Assembly: GCA_045580025.1 (NCBI GenBank) | Contig: JAZNNB010000030.1 | Location: 48,594-112,593 of the forward strand | DNA from: SIG440 sp045580025 | GTDB lineage: Bacteria; Bacillota; Clostridia; Monoglobales; Monoglobaceae | Direction: 5' to 3' | Length of the DNA: 64,000 nucleotides | Shown here: one piece after another, positions 57,665 to 64,000 of the stretch | Layout: every line of letters begins with the position of its first letter | Position numbering within the stretch: the stretch's first letter is position 1 | Notes under the pieces: model-generated | Told to the model about the DNA's origin: nothing | Seen by the model: the letters and a program-made list of their open reading frames with translations, nothing else | Database searches by the model: none | Program-made: the position numbers and the translations under genes

Positions 57665-58498
57665 TTATTTAGCGTTACGACGCTTAACGATGAACTTGTC
57701 AGTCTTGTTCTTCTTGTCTCTTGTCTTAAAGCCAAGAGCTGGTTTACCCCAAGGAGTAACAGGTGAGGGTCTACCGATAGGTGACTTACCTTCACCACCA
57801 CCGTGAGGATGGTCGTTGGGGTTCATAACAACACCACGAACTGTGGGTCTGAAGCCCATATGACGTTTTCTGCCGGCTTTACCGATGTTGATGTTTTCAA
57901 AATCTGTGTTACCAACCTGACCGATGGTTGCACGACAATCAAGTCTTACAAGCCTAACTTCACCGGAAGGAAGTCTTACCTGTGCATAGCCGTTTTCTTT
58001 AGCCATAAGCTGTGCGAATGTGCCTGCACTGCGAACCAACTGTCCGCCCTTGCCGGGATAAAGCTCAATGTTGTAAACAAGTGTACCAACAGGGATATCT
58101 GAAATGAGCAATGTGTTTCCGGGTTTGATATCTGCACCCTTACCTGAAACAACTACGTCACCTTTCTTAAGTGAGAGAGGAGCGATGATGTATGTCTTAA
58201 CTCCGTCTTCATACTGAAGAAGTGCGATGTTTGCGCTTCTGTTGGGATCGTATTCGATTGAGAGAACTGTTGCGGGCATATTGTCCTTATTTCTCTTGAA
58301 ATCGATTACTCTGTATTTTCTTTTTGTACCGCCGCCACGGTGTCTAACTGTTATTCTGCCGTAAGAGTTACGACCAGCTTTCTTAGGAAGAGGACGAAGG
58401 AGTGATCTCTCGGGAGCCACTTTATCGATTTCTTCAAATGTAGAAACAGTCATCTGACGCAGCGAAGGTGTTGTAGGATTATATTTTCTAATTCCCAT
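57665..58498 (-). CDS. rplB: 50S ribosomal protein L2
   Basis: A 277-residue universal protein needed for subunit joining and peptidyl transfer. Starts MGIRKYNPTTPSLRQMTVST; VMNPNDHPHGGGEGKSPIGR carries the conserved His. The start is ATG 58498 behind AAGGAGATG. Confidence 0.98.
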   Translation of the reverse strand: MGIRKYNPTTPSLRQMTVSTFEEIDKVAPERSLLRPLPKKAGRNSYGRITVRHRGGGTKRKYRVIDFKRNKDNMPATVLSIEYDPNRSANIALLQYEDGVKTYIIAPLSLKKGDVVVSGKGADIKPGNTLLISDIPVGTLVYNIELYPGKGGQLVRSAGTFAQLMAKENGYAQVRLPSGEVRLVRLDCRATIGQVGNTDFENINIGKAGRKRHMGFRPTVRGVVMNPNDHPHGGGEGKSPIGRPSPVTPWGKPALGFKTRDKKNKTDKFIVKRRNAK

Positions 58499-58534
58499 TT
58501 TTACATCTCCTTAATCTACGATTTTTCGTGTCGA

Positions 58535-58825
58535 TTAGTTCTCGAACAACTCGATTGTCTTGCTGTCAGCGGTAAGTTTTACAACGGCCTTCTTCCAATC
58601 AGCTCTTTTGCCGATGTGAACGCCCATGCGCTTAACTTTTCCGTCATAGTTGATGGTTGTTACTTTCTGAACTTTTACCTTGAAGATTTCTTCAACAGCT
58701 TTCTTAATCTGGATCTTGTTAGCAGATTTTGCTACTTCAAAAGTGTACTTCTTTTCTGCAACGCCTTCCATACTCTGTTCTGTGATGATAGGTCTTTTGA
58801 TAATATCATGAGATGTCATATTCAT
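58535..58825 (-). CDS. rplW: 50S ribosomal protein L23
   Basis: A 96-residue tunnel-exit protein that docks trigger factor and SRP. The signature DIIKRPIITEQSMEGVAEKKYTFEVAKSANKIQIKKAVE region is clear. The start ATG overlaps the rplD stop (TAATG). An ATG two codons later is also possible. Confidence 0.98.
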   Translation of the reverse strand: MNMTSHDIIKRPIITEQSMEGVAEKKYTFEVAKSANKIQIKKAVEEIFKVKVQKVTTINYDGKVKRMGVHIGKRADWKKAVVKLTADSKTIELFEN

Positions 58826-59448
58826 TATGCGTACACCTCCTCAAGTTTTAAAGCTGCATCCTTTGTGATGATGCACTTTGTGTGTCCAAGCACCTCGTAT
58901 GTGTTGATTGCGCCAACAAATGTTGTATCAACGCCTTCGATGTTTCTTGCTGAAAGAACAACGTTTTTGTCGTTGTCAGCGAGAACAATAAGTGCCTTTT
59001 CTGTTACGTTGAGATTTTTGAGAATCTCTGCCATGCGGCTTGTCTTGATTTCATCAAGTGAAAGGCTGTCAAGAACGATAATTTCGCTCTCTGCAACCTT
59101 TGAAGAAAGTGCTGAGCAAAGAGCAAGTCTTCTAACTTTCTTATTAACTGAGTATCTGTAGTCTCTGGGCTTGGGACCGAGCGCTACGCCACCGCCAACC
59201 CACTGTGGAGCACGGATACTACCCTGTCTTGCACGGCCTGTGCCTTTTTGTCTCCAGGGCTTGATCCCGCCGCCGCTGACTTCTGTACGAGTCTTTGTGC
59301 TCTGTGTGCCCTGTCTCTGGTTTGCGAGGTAGTTAACAACTACTTCGTGCATAATGTCAGCTCTGACTTCTGCGCCAAACACTTTTTCGTTTAATTCTAT
59401 ATCACCGACAACCTTGCCGTCTGTGTTATATAATGCTACTTTTGGCAT
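58825..59448 (-). CDS. rplD: 50S ribosomal protein L4
   Basis: A 207-residue protein whose loop lines the exit tunnel; TGRARQGSIRAPQWVGGG is the conserved loop. In proteobacteria L4 represses the S10 operon; in Firmicutes that is not established. The start is ATG 59448 behind GGAGGATATAAG. Confidence 0.98.
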   Translation of the reverse strand: MPKVALYNTDGKVVGDIELNEKVFGAEVRADIMHEVVVNYLANQRQGTQSTKTRTEVSGGGIKPWRQKGTGRARQGSIRAPQWVGGGVALGPKPRDYRYSVNKKVRRLALCSALSSKVAESEIIVLDSLSLDEIKTSRMAEILKNLNVTEKALIVLADNDKNVVLSARNIEGVDTTFVGAINTYEVLGHTKCIITKDAALKLEEVYA

Positions 59449-59471
59449 ATCTTATATCCTCCTCTCCGCGA

Positions 59472-60107
59472 TTAGGCGTTAGCCTTAACTGCGTTTTTAA
59501 CCACCAGCAATCCGCCCTTAGGTCCGGGAACACTGCCCTTAACCAAAAGAAGGTTGCGTTCTGTATCAATCTTCACAAGACTGAGGTTCTGGATTGTAAC
59601 CTTGTCAACACCATAGTGTCCGGGGAGCTTTTTGCCCTTGAACACACGTGAGGGTGATGAACAAGCACCCAATGAACCAGGTCCTCTGTGATAGTGGCTA
59701 CCGTGAGTCATAGGACCTCTGTGTGTGCCCCATCTCTTGATTGTGCCAGCGTATCCGTGACCTTTGCTTGTGCCTGTAACGTCAAGAATTTCGCCTGCTT
59801 CGAAAATGTCAACTTTGATTTCGTCGCCAACGTTCATATCTGCTGCACCCTCAAGCTTGAACTCTCTGAGGTATCTCTTGGGAGCAACGCCTGCTTTAGC
59901 AAAGTGACCTTTCATAGGCTTGTTTACGTTTTTCTCTTTTTTGTCTTCGAAACCAACCTGAACAGCAACGTAACCGTCAACTTCGGTTGTTTTCTTCTGA
60001 ACTACACTGCAAGGACCTGCCTCAATAACTGTAACAGGAATGAGTGTACCGTCTTCTGCAAAAATCTGAGTCATACCAAGCTTTTTGCCTAAGATTGCTT
60101 TTTTCAT
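59472..60107 (-). CDS. rplC: 50S ribosomal protein L3
   Basis: A 211-residue protein at the peptidyl-transferase centre. Starts MKKAILGKKLGMTQIFAEDG; KRWGTHRGPMTHGSHYHRGPGSLGAC region is the signature loop. The start is ATG 60107 behind GGAGGAAAAAATT. A gap of 112 bp separates it from rpsJ. Confidence 0.98.
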   Translation of the reverse strand: MKKAILGKKLGMTQIFAEDGTLIPVTVIEAGPCSVVQKKTTEVDGYVAVQVGFEDKKEKNVNKPMKGHFAKAGVAPKRYLREFKLEGAADMNVGDEIKVDIFEAGEILDVTGTSKGHGYAGTIKRWGTHRGPMTHGSHYHRGPGSLGACSSPSRVFKGKKLPGHYGVDKVTIQNLSLVKIDTERNLLLVKGSVPGPKGGLLVVKNAVKANA

Positions 60108-60219
60108 AATTTTTTCCTCCTATTCACACGCATCGGTTTGAAATCAAACATACATGCGGGTTATTGGTTGACAAATTGTTTGCCAACATGACCAAAATTT
60201 TTTTGCCGAAAGACTCAAA

Positions 60220-60528
60220 CTATATCTTGAGTTCGATGTCAACACCTGCCGGCAAGTCAAGGTGCTTAAGTGCGTCAATAGTCTTGGCGTTGGGAGCCAA
60301 AACGTCGATCAATCTCTTGTGAGTTCTAAGTTCGAACTGCTCACGGCTGTCCTTGTACTTGTGAACTGCTCTGAGGATTGTAACGACTTCTTTCTTAGTA
60401 GGAAGCGGGATAGGTCCTGAGACTTTCGCTCCTGTTCTCTTGGCTGTTTCAACAATCTTTTCAGCGCTCTGGTCGATGAGATTGTGGTCATAAGCCTTAA
60501 GTCTGATTCTGATCTTCTCTGCTGCCAT
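60220..60528 (-). CDS. rpsJ: 30S ribosomal protein S10
   Basis: A 102-residue protein, also NusE of antitermination complexes. IRIRLKAYDHNLIDQSAEKIV and the loop SGPIPLPTKKEVVTILR are typical. The start is ATG 60528 behind AAGGAGGGTAC. It is the first gene of the cluster; a consensus promoter and a leader of about 295 nt precede it. Confidence 0.98.
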   Translation of the reverse strand: MAAEKIRIRLKAYDHNLIDQSAEKIVETAKRTGAKVSGPIPLPTKKEVVTILRAVHKYKDSREQFELRTHKRLIDVLAPNAKTIDALKHLDLPAGVDIELKI

Positions 60529-60829
60529 GATGTACCCTCCTTCAAAATTTACTTTTGATTTTTCCGCTGTGCCGGGCGTTTCGCACAGCTAAATAATAAA
60601 ACCCGAACCATATTCTGCTTTTACAAAGCTGCGGTTTCGGGGCGCAAACACAACACAACCCGAGCTCACCAGCATACTGAGCCCGAAAATTTTGCTGTAT
60701 CCAATATGAAAGTGTGACCTTCCGCCCTGTTTTGAAAACCGGACAATCTCCTCCGAAATTTCCAAATCCCCAGATAAATCAAGGGTTTGCTACCTCCGGA
60801 ATCATCGTATGTCTTTGTCACGCCTTAGT
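60529..60829 (-). promoter_or_regulatory. Long structured leader of the S10 operon
   Basis: On the minus strand the leader holds, in order: an 8-bp hairpin at 60685-60661 (CGGGCTCA with TGAGCTCG, one G-U), a long stem at 60641-60602 (CCCGAAACC with GGTTCGGG) followed at once by TTTTATTATTT, and a 7-bp hairpin at 60589-60566 (GCTGTGC with GCACAGC). The middle one resembles an attenuator. An 8-codon frame (MIPEVANP) lies upstream of it. It may be an r-protein-responsive leader. Confidence 0.6.
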
Positions 60830-60858
60830 ATTATACTATAATGGTAATAAATTGTCAA
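60830..60858 (-). promoter_or_regulatory. Consensus promoter of the S10 operon
   Basis: TTGACA (60858-60853), 17 bp, TATAAT (60835-60830) on the minus strand. Confidence 0.9.
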
Positions 60859-60949
60859 CCTTTTTTTGAAAATTTTTTATATGATGTTGTGTTTAACATT
60901 CGTGATAAAGATAAAGAACAGTATCAATATTTAATAGAATTTAGAGAAT

Positions 60950-61020
60950 TAAAAAAGAAGACGACTCCAGCAAGCCATACAGACAAGGATGCCCTCCGAC
61001 CAACCGCTGAGTTGTCTTCT
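60950..61020 (-). ncRNA. Candidate small RNA or small-peptide unit
   Basis: A promoter at 61055-61027 predicts a start near 61020. A 12-base arm begins there (61020-61009); its partner arm (60967-60956) is followed by six T. On this strand the pair has one A-C mismatch (a G-U on the other strand). Inside, GGAGG (60997-60993) lies 6 bp before TTG 60986, which opens a 20-codon hydrophobic frame to 60924. It could be a terminated RNA of about 70 nt or a tiny gene. Confidence 0.4.
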
Positions 61021-61026
61021 AATGAA

Positions 61027-61055
61027 AGAATATCACAAAAAAGTGATTCTGTCAA
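61027..61055 (-). promoter_or_regulatory. Promoter of the candidate small unit
   Basis: TTGACA (61055-61050), 17 bp, TATTCT (61032-61027) on the minus strand. The spacer contains the dyad AATCAC-TTTTTT-GTGATAT, which could be an operator. Confidence 0.55.
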
Positions 61056-61191
61056 TACTCCGTCTATGCAGAAAGTGGAATATAGAAATCGGTATTCCCC
61101 TTGGGTTTTAAAGGCCAACAGAGCTGGTCCCCCAAAACTGCTTTTGAAAAGTCGAGTCGCAGATGTTTGTGAAGATTTTTTTGTTTTGGTG

Positions 61192-61233
61192 AAAAACGGC
61201 AGACATCAGTTCCCTTTTTCGTCTGCCGTTTTT
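61192..61233. terminator. Strong bidirectional terminator-like hairpin
   Basis: A 13-bp stem AAAAACGGCAGAC with GTCTGCCGTTTTT, loop 16. No gene on either strand clearly ends here. Confidence 0.7.
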
Positions 61234-61242
61234 AGTGAGTGC

Positions 61243-61260
61243 GTTCAATATATATTGAAC
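61243..61260. repeat. Perfect 18-bp palindrome
   Basis: GTTCAATATATATTGAAC is identical to its reverse complement. It has no assigned role. Confidence 0.7.
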
Positions 61261-61298
61261 TTCCGAACGTCAGCAAAACGAAAAAAAGATGAACAGTT

Positions 61299-61372
61299 AC
61301 ATCTGTCGAGACTTTGATAGCAGGTAAGGGGTCCAAGGGGAATATTTCCCCTTGAGAAAACCTTACAGATGT
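61299..61372. other. Nested stem-loop element
   Basis: ACATCT (61299-61304) pairs with AGATGT (61367-61372), GTAAGG with CCTTAC, and CAAGGGGAA with TTCCCCTTG (61334-61354, loop TAT). 21 pairs in total. It could be part of a structured transcript. Confidence 0.5.
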
Positions 61373-61486
61373 CCGATGCGAAAACGCGGCTTAGGGGGTC
61401 TAAGGGGGCAATGTCCCTTTGAAAAATCAAGATGCTGAATACAATAACCTCTCAAAGGAATTGTCAAGGGGATTATCCCCCTTGAC
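61326..61486. repeat. Three related GGGG/CCCC dyads
   Basis: Copies at about 61326-61357, 61392-61423 and 61463-61486. The first two share the frame GGGGTC-YAAGGGG-AAT-TCCCYTTGA over about 30 bases; the third is shorter (GTCAAGGGG with CCCCTTGAC) and works as a terminator. Confidence 0.55.
61463..61486 (+). terminator. Terminator whose right arm overlaps the apgM -35 box
   Basis: A 9-bp stem GTCAAGGGG with CCCCTTGAC followed by T7 on the + strand. The bases TTGACT at its end serve also as the -35 of the apgM promoter. It implies transcription arriving on the + strand. Confidence 0.7.
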
Positions 61487-61510
61487 TTTTTTTCTTCCTA
61501 TATATATAAT
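61482..61510 (+). promoter_or_regulatory. Promoter of apgM
   Basis: TTGACT (61482-61487), 17 bp, TATAAT (61505-61510), 41 bp before the apgM start. Confidence 0.8.
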
Positions 61511-61551
61511 ATAAATACTGAAATTAACACTTTGAAAGGTGATGACAAAAT

Positions 61552-62754
61552 ATGAAATACATAGTTATTCTCTGTGACGGTGCAGCGGACACTCCCGTTC
61601 CCGAACTTGGTAACAAAACACCCCTTGAGGTCGCAAAAAAACCAAACATAGATAAGCTTGCCACTTTAGGCGAAATGGGTATGGTGACCACCGTTCCGGA
61701 AAACCTGCCTCCCGGCAGCGATGTAGCAAACCTTGCTGTATTTGGCTATGACCCTCAAAAATATTATACGGGCCGTTCACCCCTTGAAGCTCTTTCAATG
61801 GGAGTACACCTTGAGCTCACCGACACCACCTTCCGTACAAACCTTGTGACGCTGTCAGCGGATGAGCCATACGAAGAAAAAACTATGGTGGACTACAGCT
61901 CTGACGAAATCACTACCGAAGAATCAACGCAGCTCATTAAAGCGGTAAATGACGCCCTCAAAACAGATGAATATGAATTTTTCAGCGGTATTAGCTACCG
62001 TCATCTTTTGGTGTGGCACAATAAAGAAAACAAATTTTCTCTCACACCGCCCCATGACATTTCCGACCGAAAAGTTACGGAATATCTTCCAAAAGACGAA
62101 ACTCTCCTTGCTCTTATGAAAAAGAGCTATGACATTTTGAAAGACCACCCCGTAAACCTTGCCAGAAAGGAACGTGGACTTCGTCCTGCAAACTCCATCT
62201 GGATTTGGGGTAACGGAACAAAACCAAATCTTACAACCTATGCTGACCTTTATGGTATAAAAGGCACGGTGGTTTCAGCTGTTGACCTTATCAAAGGAAT
62301 TGGCACAGGTGCAGGTCTTGAAATCGTTGATGTTATAGGAGCAACAGGAAATGTGCATACTAACTTTGACGGCAAAGCAGAAGCGGCAATAAAGGCGCTT
62401 CGATCAGGCTCAGACTTTTTGTATGTGCATCTTGAGGCTCCTGACGAAGCAGGTCACAGACGGGAAATCGAAAACAAGGTGAAAGCTATTGAACTCATTG
62501 ACCAAAAAATTGTAGCGCCTATTCTTGATGCATTGCGCCAGGACGATAAGGAATTTTCTATGCTGATTATGCCCGATCATCCCACCCCGCTGGCAATCAA
62601 AACGCATACTTCTGACCCCGTGCCGTATATAATATATAAAAGCGGCACAGACTCCCAAGGAAGCCCCACCTCTTACACCGAGGCAAACGCAAAGAAAACA
62701 GGCATAACCGTAGAGCACGGCTATACCCTTATGGAAAAACTCCTTGGAAGATAA
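61552..62754 (+). CDS. apgM: 2,3-bisphosphoglycerate-independent phosphoglycerate mutase, archaeal type
   Basis: A 400-residue enzyme of the alkaline-phosphatase superfamily that interconverts 3- and 2-phosphoglycerate. N-terminal VILCDGAADTPVPELGNKTPLE gives a metal Asp; PPGSDVANLAVFGYDP carries the phosphorylated Ser; the ligands HLEAPDEAGH and MPDHPTPLAIKTHTSDPVPY follow. This is the ApgM form, distinct from GpmI. The start is ATG 61552 behind AAAGGTGAT. Confidence 0.95.
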   Translation: MKYIVILCDGAADTPVPELGNKTPLEVAKKPNIDKLATLGEMGMVTTVPENLPPGSDVANLAVFGYDPQKYYTGRSPLEALSMGVHLELTDTTFRTNLVTLSADEPYEEKTMVDYSSDEITTEESTQLIKAVNDALKTDEYEFFSGISYRHLLVWHNKENKFSLTPPHDISDRKVTEYLPKDETLLALMKKSYDILKDHPVNLARKERGLRPANSIWIWGNGTKPNLTTYADLYGIKGTVVSAVDLIKGIGTGAGLEIVDVIGATGNVHTNFDGKAEAAIKALRSGSDFLYVHLEAPDEAGHRREIENKVKAIELIDQKIVAPILDALRQDDKEFSMLIMPDHPTPLAIKTHTSDPVPYIIYKSGTDSQGSPTSYTEANAKKTGITVEHGYTLMEKLLGR

Positions 62755-62781
62755 CGTTTTGCCGCAAAAGGAGAACCTGCG

Positions 62782-63843
62782 GTGAAAACAGAAAAAGTTA
62801 TAAAATATACATTAACACTTGCAGGAATAGCCCTTGGGCTGTTCCTGTTTCCTTTTCTGCTAAAAATTTTTGCGCCCTTTGTTGTGGCGTTTATTGTGGC
62901 AACCCCTTGCCAGAAAATTGTTAAAAAGCTTGAGAAAAAATTTCATGTCAGCCGCAGTATAAGTTCCGCAATTATATCGGCACTGATTGTGGCACTGGGC
63001 ACGGGAGCCGTTCTCTTTTTATCCTTTCAGCTTTTTTCTCAGGCAAAAAATCTGATAGCCACCCTGCCCGCAGCACTCCGTTCTTTTCAGGACCAGCTTT
63101 CACTTTTAACAGAAAAATATAACGGCTTCCGCCTCAGTCTTTCCCCTGATGTAACGACCTTTCTCGACAAAATCTCAGGGAATTTTGAGGCTTATTCAAA
63201 AGAGCTTTCTATGCGAGTAACCTCTGCCGCACTGGATGCCGCCAAAAGCTTTGCGGGCGCACTTCCAAACATGGCACTTTTCATTGTAATGTTTATCTTA
63301 GGAACATTTTTCTTCACAAAAGACTATAACCTTATAACGAACTTTCTTCACGAGTTGTTTCCAAAGAAGGCAATAAAAATTCTGACAAAGACCAAAAGCT
63401 TTCTCACCCACGCTTTTTCTTCCTATTTAAAAGCACAACTGATTCTGATGTCATTAACCGCTGTTTTGGTTTCTGTTTGTCTTTGGATTGTAGGAAAGGA
63501 TTATGCTCTTTTGTGGGGACTTGTCTGTGGTTTGGTTGACGCTCTCCCATTTTTCGGCACGGGCATAATTCTTATTCCCTGGTCTCTTGCCTCCCTTGCA
63601 TATGGAGATATATATTCCTTTGTGGCACTTCTAATTATTCAAGTTCTGGTATTTGTCGTACGTCAACTGGCAGAGCCAAAAATCGTCAGCCAACAAATCG
63701 GCATACACCCTATCCTCACCCTAATAAGCGTTTATGTGGGTCTTCGGTTTTTTGGTGTGGCAGGGATGATACTTGCCCCTGTTATAACCTTGCTGCTCGT
63801 AAACTTTTATGTATCTTACAAGGAACACTCATTTGATAAATAA
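62782..63843 (+). CDS. ytvI: AI-2E family membrane protein, sporulation protein YtvI-like
   Basis: A 353-residue membrane protein with about eight hydrophobic segments and a hydrophilic loop near residues 90-160, the architecture of the AI-2E transporter family. The C-terminal GLVDALPFFGTGIILIPWSL and ILAPVITLL blocks match the YtvI subgroup named in sporulation. Transport substrate unknown. The start is GTG 62782 behind AAAGGAGAACC. It lies 27 bp after apgM and is probably co-transcribed. Confidence 0.85.
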   Translation: MKTEKVIKYTLTLAGIALGLFLFPFLLKIFAPFVVAFIVATPCQKIVKKLEKKFHVSRSISSAIISALIVALGTGAVLFLSFQLFSQAKNLIATLPAALRSFQDQLSLLTEKYNGFRLSLSPDVTTFLDKISGNFEAYSKELSMRVTSAALDAAKSFAGALPNMALFIVMFILGTFFFTKDYNLITNFLHELFPKKAIKILTKTKSFLTHAFSSYLKAQLILMSLTAVLVSVCLWIVGKDYALLWGLVCGLVDALPFFGTGIILIPWSLASLAYGDIYSFVALLIIQVLVFVVRQLAEPKIVSQQIGIHPILTLISVYVGLRFFGVAGMILAPVITLLLVNFYVSYKEHSFDK

Positions 63844-63874
63844 TAATCCATCTCAAAAAAATTTTATTTTTCTC

Positions 63875-63903
63875 TTGACAACCATTAAGTTTTGTGGTAA
63901 CAT
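63875..63903 (+). promoter_or_regulatory. Promoter of tRNA-Met
   Basis: TTGACA (63875-63880), 17 bp, TAACAT (63898-63903). Confidence 0.8.
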
Positions 63904-63932
63904 AGAAAGGTCCCAAGTGCGGACAAGCATAT

Positions 63933-64000
63933 GGCGGTATAGCTCAGTTGGCTAGAGCATACGGTTCATACCCGTAGTGTCACTAGTTCGAATCTAGTTA
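63933..64000 (+). tRNA. tRNA-Met (anticodon CAT), elongator type, cut by window edge
   Basis: The first 68 nt of a tRNA: acceptor GGCGGTA, D-arm AGCTCAGTTGGCTAGAGC, anticodon stem TACGG/CCGTA with loop TTCATAC, and part of the T-arm. The anticodon stem lacks the three G-C pairs of initiators, so an elongator Met tRNA fits best. The 3' end lies outside the window. Confidence 0.93.

Larger units (their letters stand above)
60859..61481. other. Gene-poor 0.6-kb region with dyads and terminators
   Basis: No long convincing gene. A + strand frame at 60841-61317 has no ribosome site and covers hairpins. Items found: a candidate small transcription unit (minus, 60924-61055), a strong bidirectional hairpin (61192-61233), an 18-bp palindrome (61243-61260), a nested stem (61299-61372) and related GGGG/CCCC dyads (61330-61486). 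The sequence carries stable structure on both strands. Confidence 0.6.

Noticed and set aside
60841..61317. A 158-codon + strand frame in the gap upstream of rpsJ
   Set aside because: It has no ribosome site, starts inside the opposite-strand rpsJ promoter, and covers several hairpins including a terminator. Composition is unlike the neighbours.
61245..61430. A 61-codon minus-strand frame
   Set aside because: It overlies repeated dyads and has neither a ribosome site nor a plausible protein sequence.
63933..64000. Initiator tRNA-Met or lysidine-modified tRNA-Ile with CAT anticodon
   Set aside because: No G-C triplet in the anticodon stem as in initiators, and the body matches elongator Met tRNAs of Firmicutes; the 3' half is missing, so a small doubt remains.
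1..64000. CRISPR arrays, prophage, insertion sequences, integrases, toxin-antitoxin operons
   Set aside because: None seen. No direct-repeat arrays, transposase or integrase motifs were found on either strand.

Overview
The window is chromosomal DNA from an endospore-forming Firmicute, most probably a member of the Clostridia. The evidence is the set of sporulation genes (spoVAC-AD-AE, spoIIP, spmA-spmB, sipL, ytvI), the dgt-dnaG-rpoD operon, a RicA/YlbF-type gene beside miaB, archaeal-type phosphoglycerate mutase, and strong Shine-Dalgarno sites. Most promoters are TTGACA/TATAAT-like with 17-18 bp spacers. I cannot name the genus. I see no insertion sequence, prophage, CRISPR array or cas gene. 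Coding density is high and nearly every gene is a recognisable core gene.

Layout. 1-3010: mutS (cut by the window edge), a RicA/YlbF-family gene and miaB. 3046-4953: the spoVA operon behind a sigma-G-like promoter. 5010-6503: malQ. 6571-9810: a large SLH-domain surface protein with three candidate tandem promoters. 9912-13655: trmFO, an M14 peptidase, spoIIP and a TIM-barrel gene. 14461-17087: pnuC, rlmD and recR. 17112-18963: metK with a stalk-domain protein and a branched terminator-like RNA. 19006-20357: an ECF S-component, a flavin reductase-rubredoxin fusion and tRNA-Arg. 20410-24494: hemW, lepA and galE. 24628-28706: rpoD, dnaG and dgt. 28784-34629 is mostly on the + strand: trmK, nif3-like, spmA, spmB, yigZ-like, murA and walJ. 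34688-37521: sipL and three small genes of unknown function. 37575-43784: a phosphodiesterase, tRNA-Thr, tRNA-Tyr, a sugar kinase/nucleotidyltransferase pair with a divergent AraC regulator, a DUF1846 protein and a HAD phosphatase.

43835-60858 is the S10-spc-alpha ribosomal protein cluster on the minus strand. It runs from rpsJ to rplO, then secY, adk, map, a KOW gene and infA, and after an internal consensus promoter continues rpmJ, rpsM, rpsK, rpsD, rpoA and rplQ. Several long intercistronic leaders look structured: those before rpsJ, rpsM, rpoA and adk. 60859-61481 is a stretch of about 0.6 kb with no convincing long gene, full of dyads, a candidate small transcription unit and terminators. 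It is the least explained part of the window. The right end has apgM, ytvI and the start of an elongator tRNA-Met.

Functionally the window joins translation (ribosomal proteins, SecY, Map, IF-1, RpoA, tRNA modification by MiaB, TrmFO and TrmK, LepA), replication and repair (DnaG, MutS, RecR, Dgt), the cell surface (SLH protein, MurA, M14 peptidase) and spore formation. Three sporulation genes share the same upstream layout (AT-rich box, 14 bp, CATA box) resembling sigma-E promoters. Several start codons were moved inward from the longest reading frame because promoters or Shine-Dalgarno sites lie inside the longer frame. No clearly new multi-gene system is evident. The strongest candidates for undescribed biology are the small transcription unit near 61000, the structured RNA leaders, and the small sporulation-adjacent genes at 36324-37521.
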